Of a stretch of DNA of 64,000 nt, positions 37,948 through 48,600 are shown piece after piece. The notes below the pieces were generated by a model, which saw only the letters and a list, made by a program, of their open reading frames with translations, did not search any database and was not told where the DNA came from. The translations under genes and the position numbers were made by a program. The stretch covers positions 1-64,000 of IMG/VR virus record IMGVR_UViG_3300007754_000007, one strand, 5' to 3'. Source of the stretch: a virus. Numbering within the stretch: the first letter of the stretch is position 1; each line of letters begins with the position of its first letter.

Positions 37948-38598
37948 TCAATATCCAAGGTTGGAAAACTCAGCGGATACTGTATCCCGGAAGCGTCTCG
38001 AGAAGTCCCGAGGGTCGTCGACATTGATGAGGAACGAACAGGTCTCCTCATCCAGGTCCAGGCGTCGGGTGATCACCCGCGCTCCGCTGCTCTCCAGGTC
38101 TGCCTGGTAGTGTTGGGCGTCTCCGGTGTGCTCGCACTCGTAGAAGACGATCCGAATCCTCTTCGCGACCTTGGTTCCTGCGAACCGGGGCCCAAGACGG
38201 TCCGCCTGCTCCAGGAGGTTGTCCCATGCATTCCTGGTGAAAGTCAGGAGCTTCGGGGCTTCTCCCTTCTCCGAATGGCGGGCACGGACCTTGTAGATGG
38301 CCCCCCGGACTTCCACCACCGTATATGTGATATCTCCATCCGAACCTGTGTATGTGACGGAGTCGTTGATGGTCGCGGACTCTTTCCTCCAAGACTTCCC
38401 CTCCATCCAGTCGGCCAGCCCCCCACAGAAGGCCCCCGGATCCCCGACCTTGCCGTCCATCTCCTTGATACACTTGGTCACTGGGTGCTTCGGAGCTCCC
38501 TTGGTCATCGTGTCCCAGAACTTCCGCACGGACTCGTCGGTCCAGCCCTTGGGGAGATTCTTCCACTTCTTGGCGACGCGTGCAGCAGAGGGCTTCAT
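37948..38598 (-). CDS. Hypothetical protein with MKPxxxRVA leader
   Basis: 216 residues. The leader MKPSAARVAKKW resembles that at 22078. The next part (KHPVTKCIKEM...DPGAFCGGLADWMEG) is a pattern I recall in other phage proteins, with two Cys. The C-terminal half is alpha/beta. Function unknown. Confidence 0.75.
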   Translation of the reverse strand: MKPSAARVAKKWKNLPKGWTDESVRKFWDTMTKGAPKHPVTKCIKEMDGKVGDPGAFCGGLADWMEGKSWRKESATINDSVTYTGSDGDITYTVVEVRGAIYKVRARHSEKGEAPKLLTFTRNAWDNLLEQADRLGPRFAGTKVAKRIRIVFYECEHTGDAQHYQADLESSGARVITRRLDLDEETCSFLINVDDPRDFSRRFRDTVSAEFSNLGY

Positions 38599-38644
38599 AT
38601 CCGATCTCCTTGAACGCGGGAGCCTGGATATTGGCTGTCGACCG

Positions 38645-39493
38645 TCAGAGAGCGGTGTTCTCCTCCTCGTCTTCGTCTACCATCAACGAGTCGTAACCGG
38701 CCAACACGCTGGTGTTCAAGGAGCCGGACTGTCCTGCGTCAGCTGTATCGTCAACCGGGATGGACGTGGGGTCATCAGAATCCGGAACACGGAACGTCGA
38801 GTCGAAGAAATACGCGATGCTGGCTGCCGTGAGACTCGGATTGTACTCGTCAGTTGAGAAGTTGGAGCCCAAGGAGAACCCAGTCGCTCCAATCATGTCC
38901 TGGACCTCCTGTTCCAGCTGTTCCCGTAGGTCCATCAACTTGATGATCCTTTCCTCGAGCCGGGTGCGCTTGGTCCGCATTGCTTGGGAGATCCAACGGC
39001 GACCCACCCCCACGTAAACGGAGATGTCCTTCTCCCGAATCGCGATCCCCTTGCCTCCCATCCGGGAGGGCCTGTACTTTTGGAGACTTGCGTCCCCGTC
39101 CTGGACTCCCTGATCATAGCTGTATCTGATGTTCTTCTGGTATAGCTGACCCCCTCCAGGCATCGTTGGGATGTATTCCCCGTCAATCTCGATAGCCCTC
39201 TCTGGTGTCAGGAACAGGGAGATGTCGAGAGGATTCCCGCCCAAGCTTGTGTACGCCAGGAGGAGCTTGCCCAGGGAGGAGTCCGCAGGCTCTACGACGA
39301 TCCCTTTCCGCTTCTCCGTGGTGTTCCCTGCCTCGTCCCTCTCGAAGAGGACCTGGATCTCTCCGATTCTCTGGAGCTCTGCGTCTATCACCTGGAAGCG
39401 TGCAGCCACGTCCCGGCGCTCCTCCAGCATGAACCTTCGGAACGCACGCCACTGTCCCTCACGAAATCGGGAGGACCAGGAGAACACCGCCAT
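38645..39493 (-). CDS. Virion-associated protein, last gene of the tail operon
   Basis: 282 residues: helical N-terminus, beta-rich middle, coiled-coil (EERIIKLMDLREQLEQEV) and an acidic C-terminus (DEDEEENTAL). Its ATG overlaps the stop of the 840-residue gene (TGATG). A virion role is inferred from operon position. Confidence 0.7.
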   Translation of the reverse strand: MAVFSWSSRFREGQWRAFRRFMLEERRDVAARFQVIDAELQRIGEIQVLFERDEAGNTTEKRKGIVVEPADSSLGKLLLAYTSLGGNPLDISLFLTPERAIEIDGEYIPTMPGGGQLYQKNIRYSYDQGVQDGDASLQKYRPSRMGGKGIAIREKDISVYVGVGRRWISQAMRTKRTRLEERIIKLMDLREQLEQEVQDMIGATGFSLGSNFSTDEYNPSLTAASIAYFFDSTFRVPDSDDPTSIPVDDTADAGQSGSLNTSVLAGYDSLMVDEDEEENTAL

Positions 39494-42015
39494 CAGTCCG
39501 ATCCTCCGTCGAAGATCTTCTTGAGGAGATCAAGCAGTAGTGTTGGGAGACCTCCCGCTACCAGGACCACTCCAGCGCCATACGCGGTGGCGCTATCCTC
39601 TGGTTTCTCCTCTGCGGCAACCAGAGCCTGGACGATTCCTGCGGTCCCCGACTCGGCCAGCACCAATCCAGACGCAGGGCCGAAGCGGAGCAGCTCAAGG
39701 GAGTTCAGGAGAGCGCGGATCTTCACCAACAGGGCCTGCAACTGGTAGATCCGCGCCTGGATAGCCTCGATGTAGGCAACGATTTTATCTGTGATCCCCT
39801 CCAGGCCATCCAGGACTGCCTGGAGGAAACGGTCCAGCCTCTCAAGGAGATCATCAAGAGGAGTGAGGGCTTGGGGAAGAAGGCGTATCGTCACCCACTG
39901 GGTATCCGCTACGGGACGGGAAACCCAGGCCCCCGCCAGCTGCAGGACTGCAACAGCAGCGTCCAGCAAGGAACCCCCATCGTACTGCGAGACAGCGTTC
40001 CGGATGAACTGAACCTCTCCCGTCGAGTCATTGAACAAAACAGGAGAGTCGTCGGCAGACCCCCCTCCTGAGACCCATACCACCGTCCCCGTGGTGTCCA
40101 AGACCTCTACCTTGGGGGACTCGGAGAAAGCAGGGGCTCGAGGGGGTCCCTGTCCCTCCTGGTACTGGCCACGCAGGTTCCGCTTGTTGATGGTCCGACA
40201 GAAAGGGTTCCCACCTACCCCGCTGTCCTCAGAGGAAGAGGTGGCTCCAAGGCCCAAGGACTCAAGGATGGTCTGCTCGGGGAAATCGTCGTGGGCGTCC
40301 TTCCAGACGAATCCCAAGAGGTCCTTGGCCCCGGAAACAATGGCGTCAGCGACTCCCTCTGGAGGAAGAGCTCGGTTGAGCAGGTCGGAAGAGACCCGCA
40401 GAAGAACAGCCTTCAACTTGCGGCGGAATGCTCCTGGACGACGTCCCTTGAACCATCGAGGCTGGAATCCGTATCGAGCCAGGATGTCTCGAGCCGCGTT
40501 CTCCAGGCCCTTGAGCCCCTGGCCCGGGAGGTAGGTGCTCTCTCGGAATCCGGAGTCCGGAGCCTCGGATAGATCCGCGCGACACAGGACAGCAAGAGCT
40601 ATGGCTGCCTGGACGGCCTGTGTGTACCTGACCTGGTTCTCGGAGGGGAACTCGGCGACTACAGGCCCTGATGCCTGGGTCATACAGGTGTATCCCACTT
40701 CCGAGCTGAACTTGGATGCTTGCTCGGGGAGGAGGATGCCTCCGGACGCCTGGACGATTGAGTTGGCGGTGAAGTAGTAGGGGGCTGCTCCCGAAGGATA
40801 CACGGGAGAGGGGTTCTGTAGGGTCCCGGATACCCCTGGGAGGAGCTCGTCTATGTAGTCCTTGGTGACCGCCCGGATCCGGATCCAGTAGGTCTGGGCC
40901 TCGAAGGGAGATCCATCCACCTCGGCGAAACCCTCGGATCCCGCGACAAATGTGGCATGGAGTGGGAGATCCGACTTCGAGATCGTAGCTGAGAACGTGG
41001 CGCCAGCCCCCAGCTTGGAGACGAACCCAGCCTTCGCGAAGAACGTCGTCGCCAGGAGCGGGGCTCCTTCATGGATCAGTGTGGCCGGCTGGATAAGGGG
41101 CGTGTTCGCGCCAGCTTGGAGGAACAGGAGAGGGGCTCGAGGATCCGGGAGAGCCAGGTCGGAGAAGTCCGGGACCGTCGTGTTGAGGTCAGTGATCCCC
41201 CCATACAACTTGAGAGGACCGTTGGTGAGGGGATCCACGGCGCCAGACAGGACCCGAGCCAGGTCCTCTACGTCACTGGAAGTCTCCGCCTTGGGTGTGG
41301 CGCTGATCACCTGTAGTCCATCAGGGATGGTGGAGACATGGATCAGGAACCCTTTGGGGGCCGGAGAGAACCCTTTGCCTCCCAGGGGAGCCGGCATGGA
41401 CCAGGACACAGTGAGTGCTGTGGGAGTCACCGACAGTGACCCTATCTGACGGAACGCTGCGACTCCTGCTCCGTCTGTCCCGTACTTGATGGTCGGTGTG
41501 TTCGGTGTTCCATAGGGCATGGAAGAGGATAGGAGGTCCTCTCTCCGGAAGAACTTGACGATGGCCCTGATGAGTCGGATGACCGTATCCAGGTCTCCAG
41601 AGGACACATACAGGAACAGGGCCACCACTGTAGAGGAGGAGGTGAAATCCGGCCGTCCGGGGTCCGTGTTGTCCAGCAACCGCCCAATCATCCGGCGCTC
41701 ATACGCCTGGTAGCCTCCGACCAAGTAGATGTAGCGGTCCTCGGACTTGATCAGATCCCAGTCCCCCGACATGTACAGGCCAAGCTGCCGGAGGTCGTGG
41801 ATGAGGTCCCGGATCTCCTGTATGATCTGCTCAACCAGGGAGCGGATGGGGTCCAGCAGGCCTACCAGGAACGCTTTCAGGACGTTGAGGATTTGCTGGG
41901 CGATGGAGAGGATGGTGATTAGGAAATCGAGGACCGCGGTGAGCGAATCGATAGGGGGCTGCACCTTCTCGAGGAGCGGCTCTGTCGAAACCTCTACGGA
42001 CTTCCATTCAGCCAT
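39493..42015 (-). CDS. Large virion/baseplate protein
   Basis: 840 residues. The N-terminal 80 residues are hydrophobic helices (SLTAVLDFLITILS...), then beta-rich parts with fibronectin-like strands (VTPTALTVSWSMPAPLGG), and another helical end with coiled-coil (DRFLQAVLDGLEGITDKIV). Size and place in the tail operon suggest a baseplate or tail-fibre-anchor protein. No family named. Confidence 0.7.
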   Translation of the reverse strand: MAEWKSVEVSTEPLLEKVQPPIDSLTAVLDFLITILSIAQQILNVLKAFLVGLLDPIRSLVEQIIQEIRDLIHDLRQLGLYMSGDWDLIKSEDRYIYLVGGYQAYERRMIGRLLDNTDPGRPDFTSSSTVVALFLYVSSGDLDTVIRLIRAIVKFFRREDLLSSSMPYGTPNTPTIKYGTDGAGVAAFRQIGSLSVTPTALTVSWSMPAPLGGKGFSPAPKGFLIHVSTIPDGLQVISATPKAETSSDVEDLARVLSGAVDPLTNGPLKLYGGITDLNTTVPDFSDLALPDPRAPLLFLQAGANTPLIQPATLIHEGAPLLATTFFAKAGFVSKLGAGATFSATISKSDLPLHATFVAGSEGFAEVDGSPFEAQTYWIRIRAVTKDYIDELLPGVSGTLQNPSPVYPSGAAPYYFTANSIVQASGGILLPEQASKFSSEVGYTCMTQASGPVVAEFPSENQVRYTQAVQAAIALAVLCRADLSEAPDSGFRESTYLPGQGLKGLENAARDILARYGFQPRWFKGRRPGAFRRKLKAVLLRVSSDLLNRALPPEGVADAIVSGAKDLLGFVWKDAHDDFPEQTILESLGLGATSSSEDSGVGGNPFCRTINKRNLRGQYQEGQGPPRAPAFSESPKVEVLDTTGTVVWVSGGGSADDSPVLFNDSTGEVQFIRNAVSQYDGGSLLDAAVAVLQLAGAWVSRPVADTQWVTIRLLPQALTPLDDLLERLDRFLQAVLDGLEGITDKIVAYIEAIQARIYQLQALLVKIRALLNSLELLRFGPASGLVLAESGTAGIVQALVAAEEKPEDSATAYGAGVVLVAGGLPTLLLDLLKKIFDGGSD

Positions 42016-42244
42016 TCTTGGCCGCCTTTCCCCCGCCTGCCTTCAGCTTCTGTAGGGCTGAGTGTAGCTCTGACACCTGCTTCTGGTCCTGCTCGATCTG
42101 CTTCTCAACCAACCCTTCCAGGGAGGTAAGGAGAGCTCGTTGTCTCCCCAAGAGGAGACCCTCAACCAACCCATCGGTGCTGGGAGACCACCCCTCGGGG
42201 ATCCCCGCCTCTCGGAGCCTTCTCCGGGCTTCCTCTGGAGTCAT
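42008..42244 (-). CDS. Small coiled-coil protein
   Basis: 78 residues with a long heptad-like helix (SLEGLVEKQIEQDQKQVSEL) and a Gly/Lys end. Overlaps the start of the next gene by 8 nt. Could be a tail assembly chaperone or small virion part; inferred from position only. Confidence 0.65.
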   Translation of the reverse strand: MTPEEARRRLREAGIPEGWSPSTDGLVEGLLLGRQRALLTSLEGLVEKQIEQDQKQVSELHSALQKLKAGGGKAAKNG

Positions 42245-42304
42245 GTGTTCTCCCGTAGGGTGTTGGGGATATAGTCAGTGTACTCCCGAACACCCGGAGG
42301 GAAC

Positions 42305-42685
42305 GTGCTGCCCGAGAACAGTCTCTTCAGAGTCGTGTCCCGTCGGGGACACCTATGCCTGGTTGCCAAGGTGTCCTTCTCTCCCGGGGAGGTGGTTCGC
42401 CTCCTGGATGGGGATGTGTACCTCCATCCTACCAGAGAGTCCATTCGCACTGCTCCGGATGTCCACATAGATGACGAGTTTGGGAGATACACGAATCACT
42501 CTGTGAACCCCACCTGCAAGGTAGAAGGGGGGTGTCTGGTGGCTCTCGTTCAGATCAACCCTGGAGGTGAGATCACCTTCAACTATATCGAGAACGAGGA
42601 GAAGATCCTGGCCTCTCCTTTCGTAGATCTGGAGACCGGAGAGCCCGTCGGGTTCCCCGTCTCTACGAGTCCAGACCCTTCTTGA
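42305..42685 (+). CDS. SET-domain protein (putative lysine methyltransferase)
   Basis: 126 residues from a GTG with CGGAGGGAAC directly upstream. It has the core SET motifs: GRYTNHSVNPTCKV (NHSxxPxC, residues 64-71) and GGEITFNYIEN (GEExTxxY, 88-94), which form the pseudoknot that binds S-adenosylmethionine and the target lysine. The N-terminal RGHLCLVAKVSFSPGEVV fits the start of a minimal SET domain. It is on the opposite strand inside the virion operon, and its end overlaps the giant gene by 23 nt, so it looks like a late insertion (moron). Target unknown: host or virion protein. Confidence 0.85.
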   Translation: MLPENSLFRVVSRRGHLCLVAKVSFSPGEVVRLLDGDVYLHPTRESIRTAPDVHIDDEFGRYTNHSVNPTCKVEGGCLVALVQINPGGEITFNYIENEEKILASPFVDLETGEPVGFPVSTSPDPS

Positions 42686-45600
42686 GGGCTACGAGCTCTC
42701 TCTGGCGTTGGAGCTTGTCCGGAAGTTCGTCCTCGGCACGTCGCGCTTCCATGATTGATCCGTCTACTCGATCGGCCCGGAAACGGATCCATGCGTAGCG
42801 GAGGTCCCGGAACCGGTCATCGAGGTTGAGGACGTCTTCGATGAGGTCAGGGATCACAGGCCGCTGTCCGAATCCATCATCCGCGAAGTCTGTCCAACCC
42901 CCCTCATCCAAGCGGCCGTCCAAGAGCCAGAAGCGCCGGCCCAGGATAGAGAGGCAGTCGGACGTATTGGTGTAGGGTGTCTCGTCTACCAGACCTTCCA
43001 GGGATTCCACCACCAGATTCGACACCACCCCGGCTCCGTCTGTGGGGTCAGTTGGTGACCCGATGTTGTTGATGTGGTCCTCCGCCTGGAAGACATGGTA
43101 GTCCCCCCCACGCCCTTCCTCGTAGATTCCCTTGATCTCATCCAACCAAGATAGGGTCCTCTCCCACAGGAAGAACACCAGGTCCAACGCATCCTGGGAG
43201 AAGATGGAGTTGGGTCGGATGATTCGGTACGGGAACGGCTGGATGCTGGAGACCGCGTCGTTCCCGGTTCGGTTCCCGAAGAGACCCCCCACGGCAGGCG
43301 CTGTCGGGCGGAGAGTGTTCTGCCCCTCCCTCCCGGATCCCAGGGTGCTGACGTGGATGGTGGGCAGAGCCACGTATTCAGCACCCGTGCCTCCAAGGAT
43401 GACGTCATCCCCCCCGCCCTCATCGCTTCCTCCAAACCGGGAGGTTCCATCAACCTCGAGGTCGCCGCCACTGATTCCGGTGATCTTGTAGGCTCCTCGG
43501 TTATCATCAAGGGCTGCTGCGGCTCCGGAGACGTAGGCTGAGCGCCCCACAGTTCCGGTATCCCCTACGGGGCGGACACCCTTCTCGGACGGGTCGTAGA
43601 GCTCCCCAGCCGGCTGTACAAGCACGTAGTCGCCCTCTACCACCCCTTCAGAGGTCCAGGAGGATACCAGGTTGTCCTGCATCGTGTTCCACGTAGATGC
43701 GGATCCTCCGTCGGTATCTCCTCCCGGATAGTCGACCACACGTCGAAGTACTTCAGAGTCCGTGACGCAATCCAGGAGCTGGGCGTTGGACTGCTCCTGG
43801 GGAACGATCGGCTGTTCCAGGTAGATCTCGAAAGTGGCCGCCGACACCAGACTGGCGGTTAGACCAGGCCGCCGGAGGATGAGGTCCCCAGCCCCCGACA
43901 CTCCTTGGATCTCGGCAGAGTCTATCAAGGCTCCGTTCACATCCAGGATACGGAGGACGTCTCCCGCGTTGATGTTGACGCGTCCCTCGTTGAAGTCCCC
44001 AATCGTGGTTGCAGGACTCGTTCCCGCGGAGAAGGTTCGGGTCGCAGCCACGTAGGAGCCGAAGGTCCCCCGCCTGATCTCGTACAGATACTTGAGGAGA
44101 CTCAGCGCATCAGAGATCTCCGTCTGAATCTCATGGAAGCGGCGGATTCTCCGGACCTTGAAGTGAACGGCCTCCGAATAGGTCCCTGGGACGAAGTCTG
44201 AGTAGTTGCGATGTCCAACTTGAGCAGGGAACCCCGCCAAGCTATGGGAGTCAGATACTACATGGGGCCGAGCGAGATTCAAATCAGTGGAGGGCCGGGC
44301 GAAAGTCGGCTCAAGGAACACGCCCCCAAGAGCAGTGAATCCAGGAGTGCCTCCTTCCTCGAGAGTGCTGCCGAGAATGAACCGGTCCCGAGGAAGGAGG
44401 CACTCGAGGACTTGACCGGGGAGCCCCGCCCCAGTGTCAAAATGTACGGCTGTCCAGTCAGCTGCCTGCATCCCCTCCAGGGAGACGTGGGTTGGGACGC
44501 CTTCGATCTTCTCAGCAATCGAGACTCCTGCGTAGCTCCGCGCATATCTCACTGAGGCGCGGTCCTCGAAGAAGACCGCCTCGCTGACAGGAGTCGGGAC
44601 TCTGACACCCAAGGAGCTGGAGGAAGGAGTGCTCGTGTCTCCCAACAGGTACTGGATATCGGAAGCAGTGCTCGTCTTGTCCCAAGCCATGGTGGTGACG
44701 GTTGTTGTTCCGTGGACGCTGGGGTTTCGGTTTCCCATCACAGCCAAGGTGAACCCCGCTGTAGCATCGTTCCCGGAGCCATCTTCGGAGCTCCCCACCA
44801 CGTTGTTCGAGGGAAGTCCATGCGAGGCTCGCGGGGTGAATGGGAAGTAGATCATCCCGGACACCTGGACTCCAGACTCGTTCGCCGCGTCCCGGAACTC
44901 TGCGTCGGTGAGAGCCCCCCCGTTGGCGTCGGTCGCTGTTCCCGTAGACAGAGTGAATGTGGCCTCCCCCGTGGCGCTGTCGTAGGAGACAGCGGAGTAG
45001 GCCATCCGGTACACGGAATCGGACTGAAGGGTGTAGGATCCCGCATCGTAGATGGCGTATCGGGAGTTCCTGATCAGGTACACGAACGTCGTGGCGCCGT
45101 CGCCGGTTGGGAATCCGCAATCCTCGGGGGAATGTGGAACTTCGGGGACCTCCTCAGCCACGAGAGTCAAGCTGATGGCTGACTTCACCGAAGGGAAGCG
45201 GAGGTCCAATCCGTTCTTTTGTCCCGCGTCCGAATAGATCTCCTGCTCCCAGAGATTTCCTGTGTTGGTGTCCACGGCGTGCCGGACCAGGTATGTTCCT
45301 GTCGCGACCGCCCCGCCGCCCCCTGTAGTCTGATCGATCAGGAGGATATCTCCTGGAACCACCTCGGAGAGACCCCCAGAGGTCGCCGAGACAGCGCTGA
45401 TCCAATGACGAAGTCCATCCACTGTCAGAGCTCCGTCGGCGGCATCCCAGAGGGTTCCATCCCCTTCCAGGATCACGGAGTCCTCATCCAGGTCTGAAGA
45501 GGGGATCACCGAGAATATCACCCCCTCCACGCTTCCGGTGGTGAACGGAGAGGTCGTGTTCCCATGGCCCTCCCAGGCCATGGCTCGGAGCTTCCCTTCC

Positions 45601-48600
45601 TCGGATCCCGCTGCTCCTGGGATAAAGGTTCCCACGTAGGGAACCCCTGAGAGAACAGTGCTGTCCTCGTCGGGCCCAACCCGCTCCAGGAACGTGAGAG
45701 CGGACCCTCCGTTCACCTCTGCGGAGGCGTTGACCGCAGTAGCTGTCCCTGCACCGATCGGAGACTCATGTGCCTCCAGAGAAACTCCAAGTTCCGTAGC
45801 GTCTCCGTTGGCAGGATTGGAGTTCCGAGGGAGGGTTGTCGCGAAGGAGACCTGCTCACCGAACGTGAGGCGATTCGCCTTGATCTCGCAGGTGGTTGAC
45901 CCCCCTGCCGAACCCACCGGGATGTTGTTCCCGGAAGAGACACGGGTTGTGTTGGTGATGTAGGTGTCGATCGTGACGGTGAAGTCATGATAGTTGCCAC
46001 CGGTGACTCCCGAGAGCGCAGAGAGCAATGAGGCAGAGGTCTCTACCGAGATGATCCCCGCAGCTGTCAACGAGACCCCTGTCCCTGCCAACGTGAGAGT
46101 AGTCACGGTCGCGAAGGGGTCGTTCACGTAGATGGAGCCTGCAGCTGCCAGGGTCGGGATGACAACCTCACCTATGAGGGACTGTCCGGAGGCAGTCGCA
46201 GGGTCTGGGTTGTAGAGGCGGATGACAATGGCGTTTCCGCCTGCGACCAGGGCAAGCAACCCTCCTGCGAGACCTCCTCCATTGGAGTCGAACACCAGCC
46301 CACCCACCGATGAGCAGTCGAGGAGGGTGATCCAGTTCCCAGGGTTCGTCTCGGAGGGGGTGAGGCCAGAGGTCGCAGGGAACGCGCCCCCCAGGTATCC
46401 AAACGCATTCTCCACTGTGTACTTGTGGGTGTCCGTCTTGGTAGTCGGGGTCACGAACCGTGGGGTCTCCACCTTCCCGGAGGATACGGCGCCAACGGAG
46501 AGGATCCCTGTCATTCCCGTCAGGAGCTCTCCGGCAGCTTCCTGGGGCTGATCCGCCTCCACCAGGATGAGGTCGTAGGCTCGGCCGTCACCGATTGCCG
46601 TTCCGTCTGTGTAGGAGCCTGCTGTGGCGACAGGGGTCAGGTCCTGACCTGTATAGAGAGTTGCGGGATCTCGGTCGGGACCCAGTGTGTAGGTCTCTAC
46701 CAGAACGCCATCGACAGCTACGATCTCATCCGGATATACAGCCTTCCAAGTCTGGTCTCCATAGGGCATTGCCACGGACGTGTCCGCACCGAGGAGGATT
46801 CGGAACTTGGCCGCTACGTCCCCGAGGATAGCGAGCTCTGTCTCGGTTCCCTGGAGGTAGGGGATCTGGATATCCCCTGAGTCGTCAGCGGACTCCCCCT
46901 TGAGGCAGGGGAGCTTGACGGGCCTTCGATCAGTGTTGTTGAACTCTACCAAACCTTCGATGCAGCTGAGGGGCTGAGGGGGCTTCTGCCCAAGCATGTC
47001 CTGGAGCGGGAGTGGGAAGATGTCCTCCCGACCCGGGAGGGAAGCGTCGATGAACTCCCCTGAGCCCCGAGCCACCTTGAGATCGAACTGGACTCGGTAG
47101 TCCGGAATCATGCGGGAGAGCTCCCGCATCTGCTTTGGCGTGATCTCGTCTTCGTCCTCTGGGATATCCTCGATATCCAGGAGGTCCTCCCCGCCGAAGA
47201 TAGTATCCCCGCGCCCGGTGTTCTCGGAGACCACATCCTCGAGAGGGTCTGTGCCGTCCACCAGGACTTCCGATCCGGAGAGGTCGGAGCCGTCCACACC
47301 AACGAGGGTCAGGATACAGCCTACCTGGACTTCCCCGACGAAGATCCCGTTGCCGTTTGGATCGCTGAGCTCAAACACCGACCCGTCGGGCTTCCCGAAT
47401 CGTAGCCGTTGGCCGGTCTCGAATCCCGGGGTGGAGAGATCGATATCCCCTGTGAACAGGGAGAACAGGGAAGCCCCTGCCGGGAGCGGGTTGAACATGA
47501 GCTGGGTTGCGTCAGGCCATCCCGTGTCTGGATCTACAGGGAACTCAGAGAGAAGCAGCGGCGTTGCTACCAGGGTTGCCTTCCCGACGGTGGAGACTGT
47601 TATCCCTGTAGCTGATGTGAGAGCGGAATCCATCTCCGCATCTCCCTCTGGGAAGAACCTCCAGATCCGAGCCCGAGGGTGTCTATCGGTGGCGAGGACC
47701 TCGATGATCCCCGTGATGTTCCCAAGAGCTTCATTGGAGATGTTCCCAATGGCAGTGCCTCGAGTTCGGACAACGGACTTGGTTGTCTCTCCAGGCTCCG
47801 GACCGGGGGTCTCAACCTTCCGGCCGGACGTGTAGTATCCGGGATCAGTGAAACCAGAGGCGCTCGGGACAGCATCGATCCCGGGAAGGAGCCGCGAGAA
47901 GTGCCGGGCTCTCTCGGGGAAGAGCCTCGAATAGACATGAGGCTCCCACATATCTCGGAACAGCCCAGGGACGTTGAGTCCTGGGAAGATGAGCGCGAGC
48001 CCTCGAGGACGGCCCATTCCAATGAGGAGCCGGTCGTCCATATCGTTCTTGACACGACCTCTCTGACGGACCGTGAAAGAGGCCAGAGTCTCGGGGTCCG
48101 GGGTATCCCCGTCCGTCTCACCAGGACGCCCTACAGGGTCCTTCTCGGTTGCTGTAGTTGGGTCGTAGACCGGGTCCACTTCCTCGTAGAATCCGACACC
48201 ACCGGACCACTCGTCCAGGACTTCCCTCCAGATGAGACGAACCGTCAGGTCTCCCGAGATTTCGTCCTCGTAGCCGGGCCCTGCGTACCTCTTGTCATGT
48301 CCGATGAAGAACCGGAACTTCCCATCCCGGTCCCCGATCACACGCCCATCGAAAGACTCCAAGACCTGCTCGAAGGCCAGGACCACCCCGTTGTAGAGCT
48401 CGATGAAGGCACGGGCGGCACGGTCCAGGTCCTTCTTGTCTCGCACATCCCCACGGAGCCCAAGGAGCCCCTGTTCAGAGTTGTCCGGGAGACCGGCGAA
48501 CGCGTCGGTGGGGCCTCCGCTGTCCGAGGCCACAGCCCCCAAAGCCTTCCCTGAGACCTCTCCCAGGAAATCCTCCATTGGAAGGACCTCGTAGAAGAAG

